Below, piece after piece: positions 43,213 to 51,401 of a stretch of DNA of 64,000 nt. Each line of letters opens with the position of its first letter. Positions within the stretch are counted from its first letter, which is position 1. The DNA is from Niallia sp. NCCP-28 (lineage in GTDB: Bacteria; Bacillota; Bacilli; Bacillales; Cytobacillaceae), in assembly GCF_023168165.1 (NCBI RefSeq), contig NZ_BQYJ01000001.1:1-64000 (forward strand). Direction: 5' to 3'. A program made the position numbers and the translations under genes. Below the pieces are notes generated by a model. It did no database searches and was not told the origin of the DNA. It saw nothing but the letters and a program-made list of their open reading frames with translations.

Positions 43213-43228
43213 ATGAACGCGTGTACAT
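43213..43228 (+). promoter_or_regulatory. LacI-type operator, autoregulatory copy
   Basis: ATGAACGCGTGTACAT, an imperfect palindrome centred on CG. It lies 22 nt downstream of a TTGACA (43186-43191) and just before the LacI ribosome binding site, so binding would block this gene's own transcription. Confidence 0.65.
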
Positions 43229-43242
43229 AATTAGTTAAGGAG

Positions 43243-44289
43243 GTGAGTATTATAGCTAGCAGAAAAGAAGTAGCAAAATTAGCTGGAGTTTCTGAAGCGA
43301 CTGTTTCCCGCGTGTTTAATAATTCTGGCCCTTTGCGCGAGGCAACCAAACGCAAAGTTTTACAGGCGGCAAAAGAGCTTAACTACCATCCAAATGCTAT
43401 AGCTCAAAGCTTTGCACGAGGAAAAAGCAATAATATTGGCGTGATAGTTCCTTATTTGCCAAAAGTTAATTTAATGTCCACCTATTATTTCTCAGAACTA
43501 TTAAGCGGAATTGGATCCAAACTTGGAGAATTGGGATATGGTTTGCTCCTATTATTTCAGCAAGCTAATCAGCCAAAAGATTATGTGAGACTGTTTCTGT
43601 CCCAGCGAGTAGATGGCTGCATCATTCTTGGCTCTAAAAATATTCCCGGCGAAGTGGCAGCATTAGAAAAGCTTCATGAATTAAATTTGCCATATTGCCT
43701 TGTCAATCAATCTTTTTCTGGATATTCTTTTCATTCCATTGATGCAGATCATATAAATGGCAGTTTTGAAGCTGTATCTTCCCTTTTAAATAAAGGACAT
43801 AAACAGATTATTTTTTTAAATGGACCGATGGAATATTCCAACAGTATCGAACGATTAAAAGGATATAAAAAAGCGATTGCCAAAGCAGGCATTCCATTAA
43901 ATGAAAAACTGCTGTTCCAAGGCAACTATAGCCGAAAAAGCGGCTTTCAAGCAGCCATGTATATAGGCTCATTGCTAGAAGATTGCCAAGCAATTTTCAC
44001 TGCAAATGACCGAATGGCAATTGGTCTTATGCAAGGGCTAAGTTCACTAGGTTATCTGGCTGGCTATGATTACTCCTTAATTGGCTATGATGATTCAGAT
44101 ATTGCAACTATGACATCTCCTCCACTCAGCACTGTTAATGTTCCACTTTTTGAAATGGGACAATTAGCAGCGGAAAAAGTTCTTCAATTAGCCTCAACAG
44201 ATGACAAAACAGAAATACATGAATGCTTGCCAGTTTCTTTAATTGAACGAGCATCTTCATTAAACAAAATCAAACGCTTCAAACTATAA
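43243..44289 (+). CDS. LacI-family transcriptional regulator
   Basis: A 348-residue LacI/GalR-type repressor. The N-terminal helix-turn-helix reads S-R-K-E-V-A-K-L-A-G-V-S-E-A-T-V-S-R-V-F-N, followed by the hinge (Y-H-P-N-A-I-A-Q-S-F-A-R-G). The periplasmic-binding-like ligand domain follows, with N-D-R-M-A-I-G and I-G-Y-D-D-S-D-I-A. The annotated GTG overlaps the ribosome binding site AAGGAGG. The codon at the ideal distance is ATA (43252), or ATT just before it, so the true start may be non-standard. It divides two operons that share its operator. Confidence 0.82.
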   Translation: MSIIASRKEVAKLAGVSEATVSRVFNNSGPLREATKRKVLQAAKELNYHPNAIAQSFARGKSNNIGVIVPYLPKVNLMSTYYFSELLSGIGSKLGELGYGLLLLFQQANQPKDYVRLFLSQRVDGCIILGSKNIPGEVAALEKLHELNLPYCLVNQSFSGYSFHSIDADHINGSFEAVSSLLNKGHKQIIFLNGPMEYSNSIERLKGYKKAIAKAGIPLNEKLLFQGNYSRKSGFQAAMYIGSLLEDCQAIFTANDRMAIGLMQGLSSLGYLAGYDYSLIGYDDSDIATMTSPPLSTVNVPLFEMGQLAAEKVLQLASTDDKTEIHECLPVSLIERASSLNKIKRFKL

Positions 44290-44321
44290 GCCGCCATCAT
44301 TTTTGTAAAAAAGCGGCTTAT
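44286..44321 (+). terminator. Hairpin after the LacI gene
   Basis: ATAAGCCGC pairs with GCGGCTTAT around an AT-rich loop, overlapping the stop codon. There is no T run after it, so it may only weaken read-through into the dehydrogenase operon. Confidence 0.5.
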
Positions 44322-44400
44322 CCCATAGAATTGCAGCTCTTAACCTTTTAAACAAGAAATATCCATTTCTATAAAACTTACAAAGAAATGAGGACGATCG

Positions 44401-45561
44401 ATGGAAACTATTAAAGTTGGTATGATTGGCTATAAATTTATGGGAAAAGCACACAGTCATGCATATCGTGACATTCCTTTATTTTTCCCAAAAACTATTC
44501 ATCCTGAAATGAAAATGATATGTGGCCGCAATAATAATGATGTCGCTTTGGCGGCAAAACAATTCGGCTGGGAAGAATATACAACGGATTGGAGAAGCCT
44601 CCTTCAAAGAGAGGATATCGATTTGATTGATATTAATGCCCCAAGTGACGTGCATAAAGAAATTGCCATTGCTGCAGCCCAAGCAGGAAAACATATTTTT
44701 TGCGAAAAACCGTTAGCGCTTACATTGAAAGATTCTAGAGAAATGCTAGATGCCGTTGAAGAGGCTGGCGTAAAGCATATGGTTGGATTTAATTATCGTT
44801 TTGCTCCTGCCGTTATGCTGGCAAAAAAGCTTCTCGATGAAGGAAGATTGGGCGATATTTATCATTTTCGTGCATGTTTTTTACAGGATTGGCTGGTTGA
44901 TCCAAACTTCCCCCTAGCTTGGAGACTTCAAAAAGAAATTGCCGGTTCTGGCTCTCACGGAGATTTAGGTGCACATCTTATTGACTTAGCCCACTATCTA
45001 ATTGGGGACATGACCGAAGCAATTGGATTAAACGAGACATTTATAAAAGAAAGACCCATTTCCACTAATATGACAGGCTTATCTGCAACTGGCAGTTTAT
45101 CAGGGGAAAAAGGCAAAGTTACCGTTGATGATGCGACACTATTTTTAGCAAAATTTGCAAATGGTGCGCTAGGCAGTTTTGAAGCTACTCGTTTTGCTTC
45201 TGGCCATCGCTGCACAAATTCCTTTGAAATCAATGGCAGTAAAGGCAGCGTAATTTTTGACTTTGAACGTATGAATGAACTGCAAGTATATTTTACTGAT
45301 GATAGAGATGATGTCCAAGGATTTCGTCGTGTATTAGCAACAGACCCTGCCCATGCCTATGCGGAAAACTGGTGGCCACCAGGGCACACAATCGGATATG
45401 AACATACATTCATTCATGAAATGGTAGAGCTTATGGAAGCTTTCCGTGAAGATAGACAGCCTATTCCAAATTTCCGGGATGGGGTCAAATGCCAACAAGT
45501 TTTGGAAGCGGTTGATTTATCAATTAAAAAAAGGCAATGGATTACTATTTCTGATATCTGA
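44401..45561 (+). CDS. Gfo/Idh/MocA dehydrogenase, ThuB-like (first)
   Basis: A 386-residue NAD(P)-dependent oxidoreductase. The Rossmann part reads V-G-M-I-G-Y-K-F-M-G-K-A-H-S-H-A-Y, with E-K-P-L-A-L holding the conserved Lys. The substrate-binding domain has A-G-S-G-S-H-G-D-L-G-A-H-L-I-D-L-A with the catalytic-type His. The N-terminus and length resemble dehydrogenases found beside ThuA genes. It begins the operon dehydrogenase-ThuA-dehydrogenase. Such enzymes oxidise the 3-hydroxyl of glucosides or inositols. The substrate is inferred, not shown. Confidence 0.8.
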   Translation: METIKVGMIGYKFMGKAHSHAYRDIPLFFPKTIHPEMKMICGRNNNDVALAAKQFGWEEYTTDWRSLLQREDIDLIDINAPSDVHKEIAIAAAQAGKHIFCEKPLALTLKDSREMLDAVEEAGVKHMVGFNYRFAPAVMLAKKLLDEGRLGDIYHFRACFLQDWLVDPNFPLAWRLQKEIAGSGSHGDLGAHLIDLAHYLIGDMTEAIGLNETFIKERPISTNMTGLSATGSLSGEKGKVTVDDATLFLAKFANGALGSFEATRFASGHRCTNSFEINGSKGSVIFDFERMNELQVYFTDDRDDVQGFRRVLATDPAHAYAENWWPPGHTIGYEHTFIHEMVELMEAFREDRQPIPNFRDGVKCQQVLEAVDLSIKKRQWITISDI

Positions 45562-45615
45562 AATGAAAAGGATTCTTCCATTATTGACTAAATTCTGATA
45601 AGGAGTGTTGTACAA

Positions 45616-46350
45616 ATGAAAAAAAATGCGTTGATTGTTTGGGGCGGCTGGGATGGCCACCAGCCAGAGCAAGTTGCAGAAATTTTCAAAGGAATTTTGG
45701 AGGAGGAAAACTTTCAAGTCGAGGTATCCAATTCATTAGATTCCTATGCTGATCCAGAGAAATTAAAGACATTAGATTTAATTGTTCCGCATTGGACAAT
45801 GGGAGAAATTGAAAAAAAATATATCCTAAATATTTCTGAAGCTGTAATAAATGGTGTCGGTTTAGCTGGATGTCATGGAGGCATGTGTGATTCTTTCCGA
45901 AATAATGTGGACTGGCAATTTATCACAGGAGGAAACTGGGTAGCACATCCTGGAAATGATGGAGTGGAATATATGGTGAACATTAAACATTCTTCTAGTC
46001 CCTTATTAGAAGGTTTCACTGATTTTAAAGTAACAAGCGAACAATATTATCTTCATTTTGATCCAGCGATTGAAGTTCTGGCAACAACAAGATTTCCAGT
46101 AGTTGATGGTCCCCATACAGCAAACAAAGCAGTTGATATGCCTGTTGTCTGGACCAAACGCTGGGGGCAAGGAAATGTTTTCTATAATTCATTAGGGCAC
46201 CAAGCTGATATTGTGGCAATGCCAGAGGTTTCTCTTATTATGCGCCGAGGATTTTTATGGGCAGCGGAAGGAAAACAACGAGCAACACTTTCCCCTTTAT
46301 CCAACTATAAAAATGCACGTTTTTATACCGGTATGGGAGATAGCCAATAA
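45616..46350 (+). CDS. ThuA-domain protein
   Basis: A 244-residue ThuA (trehalose utilisation) family protein with a class I glutamine amidotransferase-like fold. Motifs are V-W-G-G-W-D-G-H-Q-P-E at the N-terminus, G-L-A-G-C-H-G-G-M-C-D at the nucleophile-elbow position, and G-N-V-F-Y-N-S-L-G-H near the end. In Rhizobium, ThuA acts with the dehydrogenase ThuB on trehalose and related disaccharides through 3-keto forms. It is flanked by two ThuB-like dehydrogenase genes, 54 nt after the first and 23 nt before the second. Confidence 0.8.
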   Translation: MKKNALIVWGGWDGHQPEQVAEIFKGILEEENFQVEVSNSLDSYADPEKLKTLDLIVPHWTMGEIEKKYILNISEAVINGVGLAGCHGGMCDSFRNNVDWQFITGGNWVAHPGNDGVEYMVNIKHSSSPLLEGFTDFKVTSEQYYLHFDPAIEVLATTRFPVVDGPHTANKAVDMPVVWTKRWGQGNVFYNSLGHQADIVAMPEVSLIMRRGFLWAAEGKQRATLSPLSNYKNARFYTGMGDSQ

Positions 46351-46373
46351 TCGATTAAATGGAGGGTTCTATA

Positions 46374-47471
46374 ATGGAAAAGCTTAAAGTTGGAATCATT
46401 GGATGTGGATTTATTAGTTCTATTTATATGCAAAATTGTCCAAAGTTCGATAATCTTGAACTTGTCGCTTGTGCAGACCTTGATGTAGAGCGGGCACAAG
46501 CTCAAGCGCAAAAGTATAATATTCCTAAAGCTTGTACAGTTGATGAACTGCTTTATGATTCTGATATACAATTGGTCATCAATTTAACCATTCCAAAAGC
46601 TCATGCGGCAGTGTGCATTCAGGCGCTTGAAGCAGGAAAACATGTTTATACAGAAAAACCTCTTGCTGTAACAAGAGAAGAAGGAAAACAAATTATCGCT
46701 ACAGCCAAAAAGCATAATCTCCTTGTTGGCAGCGCTCCCGACACATTTTTAGGCGCTGGCATTCAAACAGCTATCCAACTGATTGAAAAAGGAGAAATTG
46801 GCGTTCCGATCGGAGCTTCCGCTTTTATGATCAACCGCGGCCACGAACACTGGCACCCAGACCCAGCCTTCTATTATGCAGAAGGCGGAGGACCAATGTT
46901 TGATATGGGGCCATACTATTTAACCGCATTGGTGTCATTATTAGGGCCAATAAAACGATTAGCTGGATCTACCCGCATCAGCTATCCAGAAAGAATTGTG
47001 CTAAGCGAACCAAAAGCAGGCACAAAAATTGATGTTTCTACACCCACCCATATTTCAGGCACCATTGATTTCGCAAGTGGCGCAATAGCAACCATTACAA
47101 CAAGCTTTGATGCATTTGGCGGAACCTCCCTTCCTCCCATTGAAATTTACGGAAGCAAAGGGACACTTCTAGTTCCCGATCCAAACACTTTTGGCGGACC
47201 TGTTCGGATACGAAAAATGAATGAAAAAGAATTTGCAGACGTTCCGTTAGCCTTTAGCCATTCAGAAAACAGCCGTGGGCTAGGCGTTTCCGATATGGCG
47301 CAGTCTATCCTAACTGGAGAAAAACATCGCGCCAATGGAGAACTTGCCTATCATGTTTTAGAGGCAATGCACGGTTTCCATGACTCCTCCATCAATGGAA
47401 CCTATTATCAAATGGAAAGCACATGTGAACGCCCTAAACCACTAAATATCGAACAACAAGCAAATAGCTAA
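46374..47471 (+). CDS. Gfo/Idh/MocA dehydrogenase, ThuB-like (second)
   Basis: A 365-residue NAD(P)-dependent oxidoreductase. The Rossmann motif is V-G-I-I-G-C-G-F-I-S-S-I-Y and the Lys motif E-K-P-L-A-V. The second domain has G-G-G-P-M-F-D-M-G-P-Y-Y-L-T-A-L. The ATG at 46374 has GGAGGG; the frame opens at 46359 without one. It differs clearly from the dehydrogenase at 44401, so the pair probably acts on different substrates or steps (for example disaccharide oxidation and keto-sugar reduction). It is the last gene before a strong terminator. Confidence 0.8.
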   Translation: MEKLKVGIIGCGFISSIYMQNCPKFDNLELVACADLDVERAQAQAQKYNIPKACTVDELLYDSDIQLVINLTIPKAHAAVCIQALEAGKHVYTEKPLAVTREEGKQIIATAKKHNLLVGSAPDTFLGAGIQTAIQLIEKGEIGVPIGASAFMINRGHEHWHPDPAFYYAEGGGPMFDMGPYYLTALVSLLGPIKRLAGSTRISYPERIVLSEPKAGTKIDVSTPTHISGTIDFASGAIATITTSFDAFGGTSLPPIEIYGSKGTLLVPDPNTFGGPVRIRKMNEKEFADVPLAFSHSENSRGLGVSDMAQSILTGEKHRANGELAYHVLEAMHGFHDSSINGTYYQMESTCERPKPLNIEQQANS

Positions 47472-47509
47472 TAGTTTGTCGCTGCTTTAAAGAACGGAGC
47501 AATATCATA

Positions 47510-47552
47510 AAAAAAGGCGTTTGGAGAACTTAAACTTCCAAACGCTTTTTTC
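47510..47552 (+). terminator. Terminator of the ThuA operon
   Basis: AAAAAAGGCGTTTGGA and TTCCAAACGCTTTTTT form a long stem followed by CTTATT. Confidence 0.85.
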
Positions 47553-47553
47553 T

Positions 47554-48063
47554 TATTGCGGAATTTGAATTTTCCCTGCTTAGCAAGTTTAGCATGGACA
47601 ATTTTTTTAAATACCAATTTATCTGCTTGTTTAGTAGCACGCTAACGAACAACTAACATCTTTCATAAGCTTCCTTGTTCAGCAATGCTTTTTACATAAG
47701 AGAATCTATCTGTTTTAATGAATCTATTTTTTAGGAGAAGGGGATTCTTTTGATTTCTAATTCTACGCAGTTCAATAATGAGTCTAGCCGGTTATATTAA
47801 TTATTCATATTGGTAAATGGTCTGCTTTATTCTCCCAGACAATATATCCATCCACTCTAAGCATTTCATCAATATTCCTTCCCCTCCTATTCAAATCCAA
47901 TTATTCTACTTTTCTATCTTCTAACATCACCTTTATTGTCATCAAAATGTAAGACTAATGTATTGTTTCTTTTCTTTACATCAACATTCTTCTATTCTAG
48001 AATGTTAAAGGTTAACTAATTATGTTTCTTATAATCCAACATAGATTCAATTAGGAGGTATTT
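47554..48063. other. Intergenic region before the YcgRQ genes
   Basis: AT-rich with no convincing gene. A short minus-strand frame near 47800-47880 looks like a coding scrap but is too short to name. An inverted repeat at 47983-48006 lies just before the YcgR-like gene. I found no Zur box here. Confidence 0.45.
47983..48006 (+). promoter_or_regulatory. Inverted repeat, possible operator of the YcgRQ-like genes
   Basis: AACATTCT (47983-47990), an 8-nt spacer and AGAATGTT (47999-48006) form a perfect 8-bp dyad. A possible -10 (TATAAT, 48029-48034) follows about 22 nt later. The regulator is unknown. Confidence 0.4.
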
Positions 48064-49062
48064 ATGATTTATATGCTAAGGAGGAATATATTCTACATCA
48101 TTATTTTGTTAATGATTAGTTTTTTTCTCCTATTTCTGTCTTTTAGCCCAAGCAATACAGTATCGCTGGACTTTCCGCCATCACTTCTCACTTTAAATAC
48201 AATATTTCTTAGTATTTTAATAGAGGCACTTCCTTTCGTGTTAGTTGGAGTGCTTATAGCTGGTTTTATCCAGATTTTTGTAACAGAGGAACATATACAA
48301 AAATGGATACCTAAAAATAAATTTATTGCAGTTATAATGAGTTGTATAATAGGAGCTCTGTTTCCAGCATGTGAATGCGGAATAGTCTCCATTGTGCGTC
48401 GGCTAGTTAAAAAAGGCGTACCAATTCATGCAGCGATGGGATTTATGCTAACTGGACCACTTATTAATCCCATTGTCACTTTATCTACATACATGGCATT
48501 TGGAAATAGTTTCAAGATTGCTGGACTGCGAATGGGATTAGGTTTTCTTGTTTCTTTAGTAGTTGCTTTTCTTGTTAGTTGGATTTATAAAGGAAACCAA
48601 CTAAAGGCTCCTGCTAGCTTCCCCCACTCTCCTAGCCATACTATAAAAGAGCCTTTTTTGAAACGGCTGTGGAACATGCTTATTCATTCAATTGATGAGT
48701 TTTTTGATATGGTGAAATTTCTAATAATCGGCGCATTTTTAGCTGCTTCTGTTCAGACCTTTTTACCTGCAAAAGCATTATTGGCGGCAGGAAGCGGGTT
48801 TATATCCTCTTTGCTTGTAATGATGGGACTAGCTTATGTATTATCATTATGCTCGGAAGCGGATGCCTTTATTGGTGCTTCCTTCAGCAATATTTTTCCC
48901 ATTACGTCTATTCTAGGTTTTTTAATTTTTGGGCCGATGATGGATTTAAAAAATACACTCATGATGCTCGGAGTTTTTCGGTTTAAGTTTGTAATAGGAT
49001 TGTTAGGTCTTATTGCATCAACCGTTTTTATTGTCATCATGCTATCGCAAATTTTTATATAA
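48064..49062 (+). CDS. UPF0718/DUF318-type permease, YcgR-like
   Basis: A 332-residue membrane protein with about eight predicted helices. It carries the family's two signature regions: F-P-A-C-E-C-G-I-V-S-I-V-R-R-L in the first half, and C-S-E-A-D-A-F-I-G-A-S-F in the second. These permeases are of unknown substrate and are often next to a TIGR03943 protein, as here. The start follows TAGGAGG. It is co-transcribed with the next gene (12-nt gap). The conserved cysteines and Glu suggest a metal or metalloid, but that is inference. Confidence 0.75.
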   Translation: MIYMLRRNIFYIIILLMISFFLLFLSFSPSNTVSLDFPPSLLTLNTIFLSILIEALPFVLVGVLIAGFIQIFVTEEHIQKWIPKNKFIAVIMSCIIGALFPACECGIVSIVRRLVKKGVPIHAAMGFMLTGPLINPIVTLSTYMAFGNSFKIAGLRMGLGFLVSLVVAFLVSWIYKGNQLKAPASFPHSPSHTIKEPFLKRLWNMLIHSIDEFFDMVKFLIIGAFLAASVQTFLPAKALLAAGSGFISSLLVMMGLAYVLSLCSEADAFIGASFSNIFPITSILGFLIFGPMMDLKNTLMMLGVFRFKFVIGLLGLIASTVFIVIMLSQIFI

Positions 49063-49074
49063 GGAGGAAAGAAC

Positions 49075-50001
49075 GTGAAAATTAATTTTCAGCAAGCTTT
49101 CAGGGCATTTATACTGCTTGTTTTTTCAGGTTTGCTCTTTAAATTGAATTATTCTGGAGAAATTGCAAAATTTATTAACCCTAAATATGTAAAATTAAGT
49201 ATAGTAGCCTCTTTTATATTTTTTATTTTAAGCATTATTCAAATTACAAGAATAAGGACAATAGAGAAAAAGCATAATCACGCGTGCGATCATAACAATC
49301 ATAATGACAGTCAGTCTTGTCATCATGATCATGGAACTTCACCTTTTACTAAAAAGAAACTATTTGCTTATGTAATTATTGTGTTTCCTTTAGTTACTGG
49401 CTATTTCCTTCCAGCTAAATTTCTTGATGCATCTATCGCAGAAAAAAAAGGAGGAACAGCCATTCTAGCAAACCAACAAAACACTGCCGAAACTTCTGTG
49501 ACTCAAACAGAGATCAACAAAAACACTTCGCAAGTTGTGCAAGATGATAATGAAATGGATTCTGGATTAGCAAATCAACAGGCAATAACCCAGGAAGAAT
49601 TTCAAGCATTAAATCAGAAGCTGGAACAAAGCAATCACATTAAAATGAGTGATGATGTATTTTCCGCCTACTATGAAAAGATTAATATTGATATAGGAAC
49701 ATATGAAGGCAGAACCATTGAATTTAAAGGATTCGTTTATAAAGAGGACGGCCTTAAGCAAAATCAATTAGTAATCTCTAGATTTCTGATTACTCATTGT
49801 ATAGCAGATGCCGGCATTATTGGATTTTTGTCAGAGTTTCCTGAAGCAAAAACAATTGCAGAAGATACCTGGTTAGAAGCAAAGGGAACAATAGAGAAAA
49901 CATCCTATAATGGAGCAGAACTTCCTATGATAAAAATTACGGAATGGAAAACCATCAATGAACCCAAACAGCCTTACGTCTATCCCTTAGATGTCAAATA
50001 A
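49075..50001 (+). CDS. TIGR03943-type permease subunit, YcgQ-like
   Basis: A 308-residue protein. Two or three N-terminal membrane helices surround a His/Cys-rich loop at residues 67-87, a likely metal-binding segment. A Gln/Asn-rich linker follows and then a C-terminal soluble domain (F-K-G-F-V-Y-K, R-F-L-I-T-H-C-I-A-D-A) typical of TIGR03943/DUF1980. The start is GTG after AAGGAGGAAA. It is paired with the YcgR-like permease. The His-rich loop and the neighbouring Zur-controlled genes make a zinc link plausible. Confidence 0.75.
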   Translation: MKINFQQAFRAFILLVFSGLLFKLNYSGEIAKFINPKYVKLSIVASFIFFILSIIQITRIRTIEKKHNHACDHNNHNDSQSCHHDHGTSPFTKKKLFAYVIIVFPLVTGYFLPAKFLDASIAEKKGGTAILANQQNTAETSVTQTEINKNTSQVVQDDNEMDSGLANQQAITQEEFQALNQKLEQSNHIKMSDDVFSAYYEKINIDIGTYEGRTIEFKGFVYKEDGLKQNQLVISRFLITHCIADAGIIGFLSEFPEAKTIAEDTWLEAKGTIEKTSYNGAELPMIKITEWKTINEPKQPYVYPLDVK

Positions 50002-50039
50002 GTATTTAAGTTTGCGTGACTGATAATAAATAATTTCAT

Positions 50040-50074
50040 TAACCTTCTCCTAATATTAGGAGAAGGTTATTTTT
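50040..50074 (+). terminator. Terminator of the YcgRQ-like operon
   Basis: AACCTTCTCCTA and TAGGAGAAGGTT pair perfectly around ATAT, followed by ATTTTT. This shows that the next operon has its own promoter. Confidence 0.9.
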
Positions 50075-50125
50075 ATATAATTTTTGTATAATGTTTACTA
50101 TCTCCTTGCCAATAAATAATGATAG

Positions 50126-50178
50126 TTGACTAATCATGGCCAAATGTATATTATAAAACGTAATGATTACGTTTTATA
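50126..50178 (+). promoter_or_regulatory. Sigma-A promoter with perfect Zur box
   Basis: TTGACT (50126-50131), 17-nt spacer, TATTAT (50149-50154). Directly at the -10 lies a perfect 27-bp palindrome (50152-50178) with core AAAACGTAAT-G-ATTACGTTTT, which matches the Bacillus Zur consensus except for a symmetric T-to-A change in both halves (AAAACG for AAATCG). Binding there would block RNA polymerase, so the downstream operon should be on only when zinc is scarce. Confidence 0.85.
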
Positions 50179-50297
50179 CTCGTAAAACATGTTTTCTCCC
50201 CTCACTCCATTGTGAACATAAAAAATATTAATTATTTAAATTTGACGGAGAAAGCTGCTATTTTTTTGCTAATCAAAAGACCAGGAGATGAATTTAA

Positions 50298-51401
50298 ATG
50301 AATTTAATTATTGTAGGTGCCGGACCATCAGGAATTGGATTAGGCATTTTATTAAAAAAATTAAACTTCCATGATTTTTTAATTTTAGAAAAGGAGGAAA
50401 TTGGTGCAAGTTTTCAAAAGTGGCCGGAGGAAATGAAGCTTATCACCCCTTCCTTTACTGGACATGGGTTTGGCATGTTAGATTTAAATGCATTAGCCCC
50501 CGAAACATCTCCAGCATATACTTTTGGAAAAGAACATTTAACAGGAAAAGAATACGCTAAATACCTGCAGTTATTGGTGGATCATTTTAAACTTCCAGTA
50601 AAACAGGCATTTGTTCAAAAAGCGGAAAAAAAGGAGGATACATTCCAGCTTTATACCGAGCAGGAGATCATTGAATCAACTTTCGTAGTATGGGCAACAG
50701 GTGAATATACAACGCCGAATTTAAATTCCTTTGAAGGAGCCGGACTTGCGCTACATAACAGATTTGTTCGTTCATGGTCTGAATTAGAGGGAGAAGAATT
50801 TACTGTTATAGGGGGCTATGAAAGCGGAATAGATGCAGCCTATCATCTTACTGCAAACGAAAGGAATGTTACTGTCATTTCCAGAACTTCCACATGGAAT
50901 ACTGCTAAGGCTGACCCAAGTATAGCTTTATCTCCTTATACAAAGGAACGATTAGAAATTGCGTATGATACAGATCGTTTAGAACTGCTAGATAATGTAG
51001 AAGTTTTAAAAATAGCTCTAATAGATGGTGATTATGTACTCTATTTGTCAGATGGAACAACACATGTTTCGAAAACAAGACCTATCTTAGCAACAGGCTT
51101 TATACCGGGCGTTAAACAAATTCAATCCTTGTTTGAATGGGAAAATGGAATGATCCCTAAGTTAACCTCTCAAGATGAATCAACCATTACATCTGGTTTA
51201 TTTTTAGCAGGACCTAATGTTAAACACCAAAACGTTATTTTCTGTTATATATACAAATTTCGTCAACGATTTGCAGTTATTGCGAAAGAAATACTAGACC
51301 GCAGCAATATAAACTATTCAAATGAGGTCTTCGATGTATACCGTCAAAATAATATGTTTTTGGAAGATTTATCATGCTGCGAGGTGAATTGTGAATGCTA
51401 G
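50298..51401 (+). CDS. FAD/NAD(P)-dependent oxidoreductase, Zur-controlled, with Cys-rich tail
   Basis: A 367-residue flavoprotein of the CzcO/YpdA-like group. The FAD motif is I-V-G-A-G-P-S-G-I-G (residues 5-14). The second dinucleotide motif is V-I-G-G-Y-E-S-G-I-D-A-A, and the A-T-G motif is V-V-W-A-T-G-E-Y. The C-terminus ends C-C-E-V-N-C-E-C, four cysteines in eight residues, a likely metal or thiol site. It starts after CAGGAG about 120 nt downstream of a perfect Zur box. It overlaps the FeoB-like gene by 7 nt (ATGCTAG), so the two are translationally coupled and likely work together. The reaction is unknown. Confidence 0.8.
   Translation: MNLIIVGAGPSGIGLGILLKKLNFHDFLILEKEEIGASFQKWPEEMKLITPSFTGHGFGMLDLNALAPETSPAYTFGKEHLTGKEYAKYLQLLVDHFKLPVKQAFVQKAEKKEDTFQLYTEQEIIESTFVVWATGEYTTPNLNSFEGAGLALHNRFVRSWSELEGEEFTVIGGYESGIDAAYHLTANERNVTVISRTSTWNTAKADPSIALSPYTKERLEIAYDTDRLELLDNVEVLKIALIDGDYVLYLSDGTTHVSKTRPILATGFIPGVKQIQSLFEWENGMIPKLTSQDESTITSGLFLAGPNVKHQNVIFCYIYKFRQRFAVIAKEILDRSNINYSNEVFDVYRQNNMFLEDLSCCEVNCEC

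Noticed and set aside
48064-48300. A Zur box before the YcgR-like gene
   Set aside because: The best candidate (near 48007-48027) matches the consensus poorly in both halves.
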